This document shows positions 33,020 to 42,083 of a stretch of 64,000 nucleotides of DNA, piece by piece. The stretch's first letter is position 1. Every line of letters begins with the position of its first letter. The stretch comes from an uncultured Clostridium sp. (GTDB lineage: Bacteria > Bacillota > Clostridia > Clostridiales > Clostridiaceae), in contig URKQ01000010.1 in the NCBI GenBank assembly GCA_900548455.1, forward strand, positions 53,275 to 117,274, in the 5' to 3' direction. A program made the translations under genes and the position numbers. The notes below the pieces were generated by a model. The model saw only the letters and a list, made by a program, of their open reading frames with translations, searched no databases and was not told the DNA's origin.

Positions 33020-34498
33020 TTAGATTATTATACAGATTAAGCCACCATTACCTTCATTAATAATTTTCTGCAAAGTTTTTTGGAGCTTAACTTGAACATC
33101 CTCTGGCATTTTGTATAATTTGTTCTGCAATCCTTCTTTCACTAATTCTTCAAGAGATTTGCCAAACATATTACTTTGCCAAATTTGAGAAGTATCATTT
33201 TCAAATTGTTCCAAAATTGATTTGTAGAATTCTTCACTTTGCTTTTCACTTCCCATAATAGGTTGTATCTCTGTTTCAATATCAGCCTTTATAAGGTGAA
33301 GTGATGGAGCTGATGCTTTAAGCTTAACACCATATTGATTACCCTTTTTAACTATCTCAGGCTCTTCCAATTTCATTTCTGAAAGCTGTGGTGCAACTAA
33401 TCCATATCCTGTTTCTTTTACTTCCTTTAAAGCATCTGCGATCTTATCATATTCAATTTTAGCTTTATAGAAACTATCCATAATAGTTAATAAATCATTT
33501 TCATTTTTTATTTCTCTATTACAAATTTCACCTAAAATCTTATAAAAAAGCTCATGCTTTGGATTAATATAGACTGTAGATGTGCCTTCACCCATATTCA
33601 TTTCCTTAACATCTATTCCAGATAAAAATTCTATACCTTTGAACGCTTCTAGACATTTCTTTATATCTCTAACTTTATATATGTCTTTACACATTGCTTT
33701 TAGAATAGTCATTATGTTAACCTTTAGCCAATGAGTTGAACCAAGACATTCTATCCACTCAGGCATATCTATATCTATTTCCTTTACTGGGAACTCTCTT
33801 AATACCGTATCAAATATATCTGCTATTCCATCTTCATCAATGCTCATAACATCCATAATTTTAACAGGTACATCATATTTCTCTTCAAGTTCTCTCTTAA
33901 GTTCAATTGTTTCTTCAGCTTTAGGATTAATTGTGTTAAGAATCATAATAAATGGCTTATTTATATCTTTTAACTCACTTACAACCCTTTCTTCTGCATC
34001 AATATAATCCTCTCTATCAAGTCCTGTAAAGCTACCATCCGTAGTAACTAGTATTCCTATTGTGGAATGATCTGTTATTACTTTCTTTGTTCCAATTTCC
34101 GCAGCTTGTTCAAATGGTATTTCATAATCATGCCATGGTGTTGTAACCATCTTAGGCGCTTCTTCCTCCATATACCCTAAAGCACTTTTAACTATATAAC
34201 CAACACAATCAACCATTCGAACTTTAAATTTTACTCCATCGTCAAATTGAATTTCAACTGCTTCATTAGGCACAAATTTAGGTTCAGTAGTATGAATAGA
34301 TTTACCAGAACCGCTTTGAGGAAGCTCATCCTTTGCTCTGTCCTTCTTGTGAGGATTATCTATGTTTGGAATAACCATTAGCTCCATAAACTTTTTAATA
34401 AAAGTAGACTTTCCTGTTCTAACTGGACCTACTACCCCTACATATATATCCCCTTGAGTCCTTTCTGCTATATCTTTATATATATCAAAATTTTCCAA
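33020..34498 (-). CDS. spoIVA: Stage IV sporulation protein A (spore coat ATPase)
   Basis: ATPase that polymerises on the forespore surface to form the coat base layer, tethered by SpoVM. A TTG at 34498 gives MENFDIYKDIAERTQGDIYVG, aligning with known SpoIVA N-termini, and GGGAGGG stands five bases upstream. It yields 492 residues, the B. subtilis length. An ATG ten codons earlier lacks a site. Walker A GPVRTGKST carries Lys30. The C-terminal half is the SpoIVA-specific domain. Upstream, TCATATT resembles a sigma-E -35, but no matching -10 was found. Neighbours are a VanY-type peptidase and asparaginase. Confidence 0.97.
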   Translation of the reverse strand: MENFDIYKDIAERTQGDIYVGVVGPVRTGKSTFIKKFMELMVIPNIDNPHKKDRAKDELPQSGSGKSIHTTEPKFVPNEAVEIQFDDGVKFKVRMVDCVGYIVKSALGYMEEEAPKMVTTPWHDYEIPFEQAAEIGTKKVITDHSTIGILVTTDGSFTGLDREDYIDAEERVVSELKDINKPFIMILNTINPKAEETIELKRELEEKYDVPVKIMDVMSIDEDGIADIFDTVLREFPVKEIDIDMPEWIECLGSTHWLKVNIMTILKAMCKDIYKVRDIKKCLEAFKGIEFLSGIDVKEMNMGEGTSTVYINPKHELFYKILGEICNREIKNENDLLTIMDSFYKAKIEYDKIADALKEVKETGYGLVAPQLSEMKLEEPEIVKKGNQYGVKLKASAPSLHLIKADIETEIQPIMGSEKQSEEFYKSILEQFENDTSQIWQSNMFGKSLEELVKEGLQNKLYKMPEDVQVKLQKTLQKIINEGNGGLICIII

Positions 34499-34586
34499 GG
34501 CTACCCTCCCGCAACTACTTATTAACATTATATATATATTGATATTGCTTTAATAATATGACATCACAGAAAAAACTTTTTATTAA

Positions 34587-35471
34587 TTACTTATTTCCAA
34601 TAAAATTTAGAATCTCTTCTAGCGTTAAGTCTTTATCGTAGCACATCTTACTTATATCTTTATTTCCAATGTATCTAAAATGCCATGTCTCATATTTATA
34701 TCCAGTAATTTTCTCTTTATTTTCACCATACCTTAAAATAAATCCATATTTATAAGCATTATCTAAAATCCAACGACCTTCCTTTGTATCCTTAAAGTCT
34801 TCAATTAATTGAAAACCAACACTTGCACTTGTAATATCTACTGCAAGTCCTAATTGATGCTCACTTGCTCCTGGCATAGCTACGTAATCACTTCCACCTT
34901 CGCCATGTTCTCTAATATCTTTATCGTACAAAGTAGTTTGAAGATTATATCCTCTAAATCCGCTATTTAAAAATAGTTCTATGCCCTCAGCTTTTGCATC
35001 TGCAAACATTTTTTCAATATCTTCCTTCATATCAGCTCTAACGCTACTTTGTTCATTATTTTCACTTAACTGCAATTGTACATTAGGAACTATTAAATTC
35101 TCAGGATAATATTCTTCAGATAATATATTTTCTTTATTTACAAGCTTAAATAGTCCATCAAAGTCGTTATCAACTGCTTCTTTGATTAAATTAACTTCAT
35201 CCTCACTTAGTACAGAACCATCTATCTCTTTATCAGATTCTGCTTCTTGTGCTTCAATCACCTTTGGTGAACCATAGTTTTCACTTTGTACTTCATTATC
35301 TTTTTTAGTCATAATATTTATATTTTTATCTTCAATTAATATTAAACTAATCATCATTCCTGCTAAAAAAACAAGGGTTGTAATTAAAAAAATATCTCTA
35401 ACATTTCTTTTCTTTTTTTTATAAAATATGTTCTTTTTTCTTTTAAACATAGATTTTTTATTGTTCCACAT
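34587..35471 (-). CDS. VanY-type D-alanyl-D-alanine carboxypeptidase (M15)
   Basis: Zinc peptidase that trims D-Ala from peptidoglycan stem peptides. The 294-residue protein has a very basic N-terminus (KRKKNIFYKKKKRNVRD), one membrane anchor at about residues 28-46, a charged linker, and a C-terminal VanY domain. The metal and catalytic motifs are SEHQLGLAVD (near residue 204) and ETWHFRY (near residue 267). GGGAGAG precedes the ATG. It lies between spoIVA and gpsA, where Bacillus has no such gene. A role in spore cortex modification is possible but not shown by the sequence. Confidence 0.9.
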   Translation of the reverse strand: MWNNKKSMFKRKKNIFYKKKKRNVRDIFLITTLVFLAGMMISLILIEDKNINIMTKKDNEVQSENYGSPKVIEAQEAESDKEIDGSVLSEDEVNLIKEAVDNDFDGLFKLVNKENILSEEYYPENLIVPNVQLQLSENNEQSSVRADMKEDIEKMFADAKAEGIELFLNSGFRGYNLQTTLYDKDIREHGEGGSDYVAMPGASEHQLGLAVDITSASVGFQLIEDFKDTKEGRWILDNAYKYGFILRYGENKEKITGYKYETWHFRYIGNKDISKMCYDKDLTLEEILNFIGNK

Positions 35472-35621
35472 ACGTCTCTCCCATTTATATGTATATTAAG
35501 TACATCACTTTATTTGATAAAAGCGTATACCTATATTATATATATGTTTTGATCAATAATCCACATTTTAAATTTACCAATACATTAATTTCCATAATCT
35601 CTTTAGTAAAATAACGTTATA

Positions 35622-35667
35622 GAAAAATAGAACTATTCTCAAAACTTATGTTTTAAGGATAGTTCTA
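35622..35667 (-). terminator. Terminator after gpsA
   Basis: TAGAACTAT (35628-35636) and ATAGTTCTA (35659-35667) form the outer stem, and AAAAC/GTTTT an inner stem; the minus strand continues TTTTTCTATAA. It is close to the gpsA stop. Confidence 0.75.
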
Positions 35668-35688
35668 TAAATAAGACTCTGTATACAC

Positions 35689-36690
35689 TTATATATTATT
35701 ATTTTCTTCTTTGTAGCTTCTAACCATCAATTCCATTACAGCATCTTCAGGTTTTTTACCTTCAAATAAAACTTCATAAAGGGCTGTAGTTATAGGCATT
35801 TCTACATTTGTATTGCATTTTAATTCGTAAAAGGCCTTTACAGCTTCAATACCCTCTACTACCATACCTACTTCCTTAACAGCTTCATCACAAGTTTTAC
35901 CTTCACCAATCAAAATACCTGCACGTCTATTTCTACTATGCATACTTGTGCAAGTTACAATCAAGTCACCCATGCCAGTAAGTCCATAAAAGGTCTCTGC
36001 CTTACCTTCTAGCTTAGTTCCAACTCTAATAATTTCACTCATTCCTCGAGTCATTAAAGCCGCTTTTGTATTATCTCCATATCCAATACCATCTGATATT
36101 CCTGCAGCTAATGCTATTATATTTTTAAAAGCACCACCGATTTCAACTCCGATTAAATCATCATTAGTATATACTCTAAAGGTGCTACAACTAAATAATT
36201 GTTGTATGTACTTTGCTGCCTCAATATCTTCTGAAGCCACAGTAACCGTTGTCGGTATATTCTTTGCTACCTCTTCTGCATGACTTGGGCCAGATAAAAC
36301 TACAACCGAATGATTGTTAACCTCTTCCTTGATTACTTGAGATAATCTTTTTAATGTGTGTTTTTCTATTCCTTTTGCAACAGAAACAATTATTTCATCA
36401 CCTTTTAATAAAGGAGATAATTTCTTAGAAACTTCTCTAATTGCTTTAGAAGGCACTGCCAAAACTATAACATGAGCTCCATGAATAGCTTCTTCCATAT
36501 CACTATAAGCAGTAACCTCTTTAGGTATACTTATTCCCTTTAGATATCTAGAATTCTTCCTTTGTAAGTTAATTTCCTCTACAGAACTTTCACTATGACA
36601 CCAAATAGAACATTCATAACCTTTATTAGCAATTAATACTGCTAAGGATGTACCAAAGCTTCCTGCACCTATAAATGCTACCTTTTTCAC
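35689..36690 (-). CDS. gpsA: Glycerol-3-phosphate dehydrogenase [NAD(P)+]
   Basis: Reduces dihydroxyacetone phosphate to glycerol 3-phosphate for phospholipid synthesis, supplying the backbone to which PlsX/PlsY-derived acyl groups are added. The Rossmann motif GAGSFGTSLAVLIA is at the N-terminus. The preferred start is the GTG at 36690 (MKKVAFIGAGSFG) after AAGAAGGGA, giving 333 residues; an ATG nine codons earlier with a weaker site would give 342. The C-terminal substrate block includes GLTGMGDLIVTCTS. It follows der as in Bacillus. Confidence 0.96.
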   Translation of the reverse strand: MKKVAFIGAGSFGTSLAVLIANKGYECSIWCHSESSVEEINLQRKNSRYLKGISIPKEVTAYSDMEEAIHGAHVIVLAVPSKAIREVSKKLSPLLKGDEIIVSVAKGIEKHTLKRLSQVIKEEVNNHSVVVLSGPSHAEEVAKNIPTTVTVASEDIEAAKYIQQLFSCSTFRVYTNDDLIGVEIGGAFKNIIALAAGISDGIGYGDNTKAALMTRGMSEIIRVGTKLEGKAETFYGLTGMGDLIVTCTSMHSRNRRAGILIGEGKTCDEAVKEVGMVVEGIEAVKAFYELKCNTNVEMPITTALYEVLFEGKKPEDAVMELMVRSYKEENNNI

Positions 36691-36773
36691 ACTATCCCTT
36701 CTTCCCTTTTTAGTCATCTGCCTTTTCCTAATAACTTTAGTTAATTTTTTATAACTTTTTAAATATTAAATTA

Positions 36774-36803
36774 GAGAGAATAAATATAACTATTTATTCT
36801 CTC
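36774..36803 (-). terminator. Hairpin between der and gpsA
   Basis: GAGAGAATAAATA (36774-36786) pairs with its 13-base complement at 36791-36803 around a TAAC loop, just past the der stop. The minus strand then reads TAATTTAATATTT, a poor T-tract, so termination may be partial. Confidence 0.55.
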
Positions 36804-36810
36804 CCTTAAA

Positions 36811-38130
36811 TTAATCTTCTTTTCTTCTTCTAAAAATAAACTTAACACCAGTACCTTTAAAATTAAAACTATTTCTTAATTGATTTTCAAGATATCTCTC
36901 ATAAGAGAAATGCAAAAGCTCTGGTTCATTTACAAAGAATAAGAATGTTGGTGGTTTAACATCTACTTGTGTTACATAGTAAATTTTTAATCTTCTATTA
37001 GCAACAACTGGTGGTTCTTTCATCAGTACTGCTTTACTTATAACATCATTAAGAACACCCGTAGCTATTCTCTTAGTATAACCTTCATAACACTCTTTTG
37101 CCATAGCTAAAACCTTATTAACTCTTTGTCCTGTTAGCGCTGATATGAATAAATAACTTGCATATGGCATAAAGGATAAACCTTGGCTAATTTGCGCTTT
37201 AAAAGCATTCATTGTTTTATCATCTTTTTCTATTAAATCCCACTTATTTACTACTACCATTATGGCTTTATTAAGTTCATGGGCATATCCAATTATCTTC
37301 TCATCTTGATCACTTAATGGTTCTGTTGCATCTAATACAAGAATACATACATCAGCTCTCTCTACAGCAGTTAATGTTCTTACTACTGAGTATCTTTCAA
37401 TTTCTTCTTTTACTTTGCTTTTTCTTCTAAGACCTGCAGTATCTATTAATATAAACTTTCCTTCATCAGTCTCAAGTTTACTATCAATAGCATCTCTTGT
37501 AGTTCCCGGAATATTACTAACTATGTTTCTATCTTCACCAAGTAACTTATTAATTAAAGATGACTTTCCTACATTAGGTTTACCAATCATAGCAATTTTA
37601 ATGTATTCCTCATCCTCTTCGTCACTACCTATGTTATCAAAATGGGCAACTACTTCATCAAGCATATCTCCAAGTCCTAAGGCCTGTGTCGCAGATATAG
37701 TTACAGGATTTCCTATTCCTAGGTTATAAAATTCAAAAGCGTTATCCTCTAATGCTTTTCTATCTATCTTATTTACAGCTAGAACAATTGGTTTTCCTGA
37801 TCTTCTTAACATTTGAGCTACTTCATAATCAGCTGGGTGTAATCCATTTTTTCCATCTACAATAAAAATAATTACATCGGCTGTATCTATAGCTATATTT
37901 GCTTGTCTTCTCATCTGTGTCATAATAATATCTTCATTTGTTGGCTCAATACCACCTGTATCAATTATTGTGAAATTATACTTTAACCATTCCGCTTCAG
38001 CATAAATTCTATCTCTTGTAACTCCTGGTGTATCTTCAACTATGGCTATTCTTTTTCCTGCTAATTTATTAAAAAGTGTAGACTTTCCTACATTTGGCCT
38101 TCCAACAATAGCAACTACTGGTTTTCCCAT
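36811..38130 (-). CDS. der: Ribosome biogenesis GTPase Der
   Basis: Essential double GTPase for 50S subunit assembly. The 439-residue protein contains two GTPase domains in tandem, with P-loops GRPNVGKSTLFNKL (near residue 8) and GKPNVGKSSLINKLL (near residue 183), NKID and NKWD base-recognition motifs, and a C-terminal KH-like domain ending in a basic tail. The ATG at 38130 is one base past the DUF512 stop, so both genes share a transcript. Confidence 0.98.
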   Translation of the reverse strand: MGKPVVAIVGRPNVGKSTLFNKLAGKRIAIVEDTPGVTRDRIYAEAEWLKYNFTIIDTGGIEPTNEDIIMTQMRRQANIAIDTADVIIFIVDGKNGLHPADYEVAQMLRRSGKPIVLAVNKIDRKALEDNAFEFYNLGIGNPVTISATQALGLGDMLDEVVAHFDNIGSDEEDEEYIKIAMIGKPNVGKSSLINKLLGEDRNIVSNIPGTTRDAIDSKLETDEGKFILIDTAGLRRKSKVKEEIERYSVVRTLTAVERADVCILVLDATEPLSDQDEKIIGYAHELNKAIMVVVNKWDLIEKDDKTMNAFKAQISQGLSFMPYASYLFISALTGQRVNKVLAMAKECYEGYTKRIATGVLNDVISKAVLMKEPPVVANRRLKIYYVTQVDVKPPTFLFFVNEPELLHFSYERYLENQLRNSFNFKGTGVKFIFRRRKED

Positions 38131-38131
38131 A

Positions 38132-39466
38132 CTATTCCTCCCTTAATTGTTCATTTATAATGGAAATCAAATCATCTCCTGTATAATCGCAAAGTAAAAC
38201 TTTTCTATTAAGTTCTCTTGACAAATCTCCAATGGTATAATCATCTAATAGAATAAGTTCATCATTATCTGCAAGTTCATATCCCTTACGTATTATGTTA
38301 TTAGGTAATATAATATTATCCCTTGCTCCTCTTTCTTTCAAAGTATTAATTATATCTATTCCAGTTAATAATCCTGTAACGGTAATAGTTTCTCCAAAAA
38401 ACTTATTAGGAATCATCTCCACTGAAATATCTATATCTTTATTAACACTTTCGATCATTTCTTTAATTGTTAAAATATAAGGATAAACTAATGCACCTGT
38501 TATAAAGGTAAAGCTACCTTTTCCCTTCGTTTTTAAACTTCCTATTGTACTTCTTATTGTGTCCAAGAGAAGGGTTACCATTCCCACTCCATCTTCTATT
38601 TGTTTAAATCCTGCATAATGATCTGCAAATGGAAGCTTCTTTTCAGCCACAATATAAAATTCATCAGATAGTCTTACAAAGGGCTCTCCAATTTCTTTCA
38701 TATACTTCTCTTGAAGTTTTTCAACATCTTCTATTTGTTTAAAAGAAGTCTCTTTATCAAAAGTCTTTAAATGCGGTAAATTTTGCCTGTGTTTTGTTAC
38801 CCCTATAGGTACTACAGCAACACTATTTACATTAGGATAAAGGGCATATAAGTCTTCAATGGTACGAGTTAATTCTTTCCCATCATTAATCCCTGGGCAA
38901 CATACAACTTGAGTATTAATAGTAATTCCACCTGCAGAAAGCTTCTTTAATATCTCATATATATTTCCCGCAAACCTATTATTCAGCATTTGAACTCTTA
39001 ACTCTGGGTTTGTTGTGTGTACAGATACGTTAATAGGGCTAATTTTATACTTAATAATCCTATCAATATCTTCAGATTTCATATTAGTTAAAGTCAAGAA
39101 ATTTCCTTGAAGAAAAGATAATCTTGAGTCATCATCCTTGAAATAAAGAGTATTTCTCATTCCATTAGGTAATTGGTCAATGAAGCAAAATATACACTTA
39201 TTATGACATTTCATTGGTTTATCTAAAATTCCTTCTCTAAATATAATGCCCAAATCTTCATCATATTCTTTTTCAATTTCAATTTCCCAAATCTCTCCAT
39301 CAGGTTTTTCCACTTCTATAACCAGTTCTTCATCGGTAACTAAATATTTATAATCTATTATATCGATGACTTCATTACCATTTATACTTAAAAGTCTATC
39401 CCCTGGTTCTAATTCAACTTCTTCTGCTATAGAACCTGGTGTAATCTCCTTAATTTCGTTTTTCAT
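38132..39466 (-). CDS. DUF512 radical-SAM protein
   Basis: Putative radical-SAM enzyme whose reaction is unknown. In the 444 residues, an N-terminal PDZ-like segment (ITPGSIAEEVELEPGDRLLSING) precedes a cysteine triad CHNKCIFC near residues 87-94, which matches the CxxxCxxC cluster motif. A DUF512 region makes up the C-terminal half (QIEDGVGMVTLLLDT). The protein is conserved in clostridia next to der, and this linkage to a ribosome-assembly GTPase suggests, without proving, a ribosome-related role. Confidence 0.9.
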   Translation of the reverse strand: MKNEIKEITPGSIAEEVELEPGDRLLSINGNEVIDIIDYKYLVTDEELVIEVEKPDGEIWEIEIEKEYDEDLGIIFREGILDKPMKCHNKCIFCFIDQLPNGMRNTLYFKDDDSRLSFLQGNFLTLTNMKSEDIDRIIKYKISPINVSVHTTNPELRVQMLNNRFAGNIYEILKKLSAGGITINTQVVCCPGINDGKELTRTIEDLYALYPNVNSVAVVPIGVTKHRQNLPHLKTFDKETSFKQIEDVEKLQEKYMKEIGEPFVRLSDEFYIVAEKKLPFADHYAGFKQIEDGVGMVTLLLDTIRSTIGSLKTKGKGSFTFITGALVYPYILTIKEMIESVNKDIDISVEMIPNKFFGETITVTGLLTGIDIINTLKERGARDNIILPNNIIRKGYELADNDELILLDDYTIGDLSRELNRKVLLCDYTGDDLISIINEQLREE

Positions 39467-39813
39467 GATTTTTCTCCTTCTAACATATAATCTAAATATA
39501 AAGTTATTATACTCTCAATAACCACACTTAGTTAGATTATACCCGCTTATGTTATATAAGTTGCAATAAAAATTATTCATTTTATTAATTTTCTATACTA
39601 AATTAAATATAGTAAACAACTTATATAATAATTTTAATCTATATATGATTACACTTTTGAAGAGTGTAATTCCATTAGCCTTTCAATTTAATATGCTTAA
39701 AAATTTTTACAATATAGATTATTAATTGCAACATATATATTATATCAATTATTCCAACTAGTCAATGAGAAGAAACATCAAAAAAGGCCAGTTGCTATTT
39801 GCAACGACCTCTT
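39467..39813. other. AT-rich intergenic stretch between the DUF512 gene and phoU
   Basis: No gene seen in 347 bp. On the minus strand a TATAAT preceded by TTGCAA at a long 19-bp spacing may be the DUF512 promoter. It contains a perfect 12-base inverted repeat, TTATATAAGTTG (39552-39563) with its complement at 39617-39628, and a short hairpin ATTACACT/AGTGTAAT (39648-39670). The phoU terminator lies at the right end. Confidence 0.5.
39780..39810 (-). terminator. Intrinsic terminator of phoU
   Basis: Minus-strand AGGTC-GTTGC pairs with GCAAC-TGGCCT with one bulged base, followed by TTTTTT. It closes the pst-phoU operon. Confidence 0.85.
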
Positions 39814-40467
39814 TTAGTTTAATTTTAATTTTTCCCCAGTCTCTAAATATAAAGTTTGTTCGCAAATGTTTGTGGCATGGTCTGCTATTCTCTCTAAATA
39901 TTTACAAACAAACAAAAACCTGCTGCATTGGAAAACTGATTCTTTATGATTTGCCATAATTTCAATTAATTCTTTAAATATATCATCATATAACTTATCT
40001 ACTTCATCATCCATTTCACAAACCTCATAAGCAAGTTTTATATTCCTTGTTATATAAACTTCTATAGCTCCCTTTATCATTTTATTCACTATATCTGCCA
40101 TTTTAGGTATATCAATTAGTTCTTTAATATATTCTTCATTCTTTAGTTGAATAGTAATTTGTGCAATATCTACTCCATGATCTGCCATTCTTTCAAGATC
40201 TGTCACAATTTTAGTGGTTATAAAAATCCTACGAAGATCCACTGCTAAGGGCTGTTCTGTAGCTATCATTCTAACACACTTTTCTTCGATTTCTTTTTCA
40301 TACCTATCTATTAAATCATCTCCATCAATAACCTGAAGCGCTAATTCTATACTTTGTTTTTTTAAAGATTCAATACTGTTTTCTATTTGCCTTTCAACTC
40401 TTTCACTCATATTAAGTAAATCTTGATGAAGTAATTGTAATTTTAAATCAAAACTGTTTCTAGTCAT
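39814..40467 (-). CDS. phoU: Phosphate transport/signalling regulator PhoU
   Basis: Links the Pst transporter to the PhoR kinase and keeps the Pho response off when phosphate is ample. The 217-residue all-helical protein has the two-repeat PhoU arrangement; each repeat contains a metal-binding-type segment (DLERMADHGVDIAQI near residue 88 and YLERIADHATNICEQ near residue 190). It lies 13 bases after pstB and ends the operon. Confidence 0.96.
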   Translation of the reverse strand: MTRNSFDLKLQLLHQDLLNMSERVERQIENSIESLKKQSIELALQVIDGDDLIDRYEKEIEEKCVRMIATEQPLAVDLRRIFITTKIVTDLERMADHGVDIAQITIQLKNEEYIKELIDIPKMADIVNKMIKGAIEVYITRNIKLAYEVCEMDDEVDKLYDDIFKELIEIMANHKESVFQCSRFLFVCKYLERIADHATNICEQTLYLETGEKLKLN

Positions 40468-40479
40468 ACCTTTACCCCC

Positions 40480-41229
40480 TTAACCAAATCTTCCTGTTAT
40501 ATAATCTTCTGTTCTTTTATCCTGTGGTCTATGAAACATATCTTCTGTACAATTATATTCAACAATTTCACCATTTAAGAAAAAAGCCGTTTTGTCTGAA
40601 ATACGTCCAGCTTGTTGCATGTTATGTGTAACTATTACAATGGTAAATTTGCTTTTTAGATTCTCTATTAATTCTTCTACTTTTAATGTAGAAATGGGGT
40701 CAAGTGCTGAAGTTGGTTCATCCATCAAAATAACTTCAGGTTCAATGGCAATGGTCCTAGCTATGCATAATCTCTGTTGTTGTCCTCCTGAAAGTCCCAA
40801 AGCTCCCTTTTTCAATCTATCTTTAACCTCATCCCAAAGAGCTGCTCCCTTTAAAGATTTCTCTACAATTTCATCTAATTTCTTTTTATCCTTTATCCCA
40901 TGAATTCTAGGTCCATAGGCAATATTGTCATAAATTGACATAGGAAATGGATTTGGCTTTTGAAATACCATACCAACCCTTTTTCTCAATTCTATTTCAT
41001 TAAGTTCCTTATAAACATTAACTCCATCAAAGAAAACATCTCCCTCAATTTTTACCCCTTCTATTAAATCATTCATCCTATTTAAGGTTCTCAAAAATGT
41101 GGATTTTCCACACCCTGATGGCCCAATTAAAGCCGTTACTTTATTTTTTTCTATATTAATATTAATATTTTTAAGTGCTTTATTATTTCCATAATATAAG
41201 TTTAAATCTTTTGCTTCAATCGAAATCAT
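40480..41229 (-). CDS. pstB: Phosphate ABC transporter ATP-binding protein
   Basis: ATPase of the high-affinity phosphate importer. The 249-residue product carries Walker A GPSGCGKSTFLR (near residue 36), the ABC signature LSGGQQQRL (near residue 147), Walker B VILMDEPTSALD and the switch histidine VTHNMQQA. The PstB-specific LNRMNDLI follows the P-loop. It is 27 bases after pstA and upstream of phoU. Confidence 0.98.
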   Translation of the reverse strand: MISIEAKDLNLYYGNNKALKNININIEKNKVTALIGPSGCGKSTFLRTLNRMNDLIEGVKIEGDVFFDGVNVYKELNEIELRKRVGMVFQKPNPFPMSIYDNIAYGPRIHGIKDKKKLDEIVEKSLKGAALWDEVKDRLKKGALGLSGGQQQRLCIARTIAIEPEVILMDEPTSALDPISTLKVEELIENLKSKFTIVIVTHNMQQAGRISDKTAFFLNGEIVEYNCTEDMFHRPQDKRTEDYITGRFG

Positions 41230-41255
41230 ATTATTCCTCCTATATTTTAGTACTC

Positions 41256-42080
41256 TTACATTCTCTTCTTATTTACAGATTTACTGATTAATTTTGCTAC
41301 AGTGTTTAGCATTAAAATCATTATAATAAGTACAACTCCAATGGCTGAAGCTAATTGAATATCTCCTGATTCCTTTGCAGTTAAATATGCATGCACTGTA
41401 AGAGTTCTACCACTAGATAAAAGACCTTTTGGCATGGCTGCCACTGTTCCTAACGTTAACACTAATGCTGCCGATTCACCAATTATTCTTCCTATAGATA
41501 AAATAATCCCTGAAATTATACCTGGCATTGCTGCTGGAACTATAATCTTTAATAACAATTCAAACTTAGTTGATCCAAGGGCAATAGCCCCTTCTCTATA
41601 ACTTTGAGGAACTGATTTTAAGGCTTCCTCTGTAGTACTTATTATTACCGGTAAAACTATAATAGCTAAAGTCAATGAACCTGATAAAATCGAAAATCCA
41701 AGCTTAAGCCATGTTACAAAAAACACAGTACCAAATAGTCCATAGATGATAGAAGGAATTCCTGCTAAACTATCTGTAGCATATCTAATAACTTGAATAA
41801 GCCTTCCCTTCTTTGCATATTCCGCCAAGTATATAGCTCCGCCCACTCCAATTGGAATAGCAATTAATAATGCTACTAAGACAGTGATAAATGTAGTTAT
41901 AATCATAGGTAAAATTCCTCCTCCAGAAGTAGGAGAATAATTACCAAAAATAAATTCAAAATTTAAAAGTCCCATTCCTTTTTTCAAAATATATCCTACT
42001 ATAAGAATGATAACCCCTAAGGTTATTCCAGCAGATAAATATAATATGGCTTTTAACATACGATCTTTAATTTTTCTCAT
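41256..42080 (-). CDS. pstA: Phosphate ABC transporter permease PstA
   Basis: One of the two membrane subunits of the Pst phosphate importer. The 274-residue protein has about six hydrophobic segments and the inner-membrane permease signature EALKSVPQSYREGAIALGSTKFE (the EAA loop, near residue 150) that contacts PstB. It starts four bases after the pstC stop, which implies coupled translation. Confidence 0.96.
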   Translation of the reverse strand: MRKIKDRMLKAILYLSAGITLGVIILIVGYILKKGMGLLNFEFIFGNYSPTSGGGILPMIITTFITVLVALLIAIPIGVGGAIYLAEYAKKGRLIQVIRYATDSLAGIPSIIYGLFGTVFFVTWLKLGFSILSGSLTLAIIVLPVIISTTEEALKSVPQSYREGAIALGSTKFELLLKIIVPAAMPGIISGIILSIGRIIGESAALVLTLGTVAAMPKGLLSSGRTLTVHAYLTAKESGDIQLASAIGVVLIIMILMLNTVAKLISKSVNKKRM

Positions 42081-42083
42081 TTA

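Noticed and set aside
34499..34586. Sigma-E promoter for spoIVA
   Set aside because: TCATATT fits the -35 element but no acceptable -10 lies at the right spacing, so I did not list it as a feature.
39765..39959. 64-codon plus-strand frame over the phoU end
   Set aside because: It is antisense to phoU and its terminator, with no ribosome site or recognisable product.
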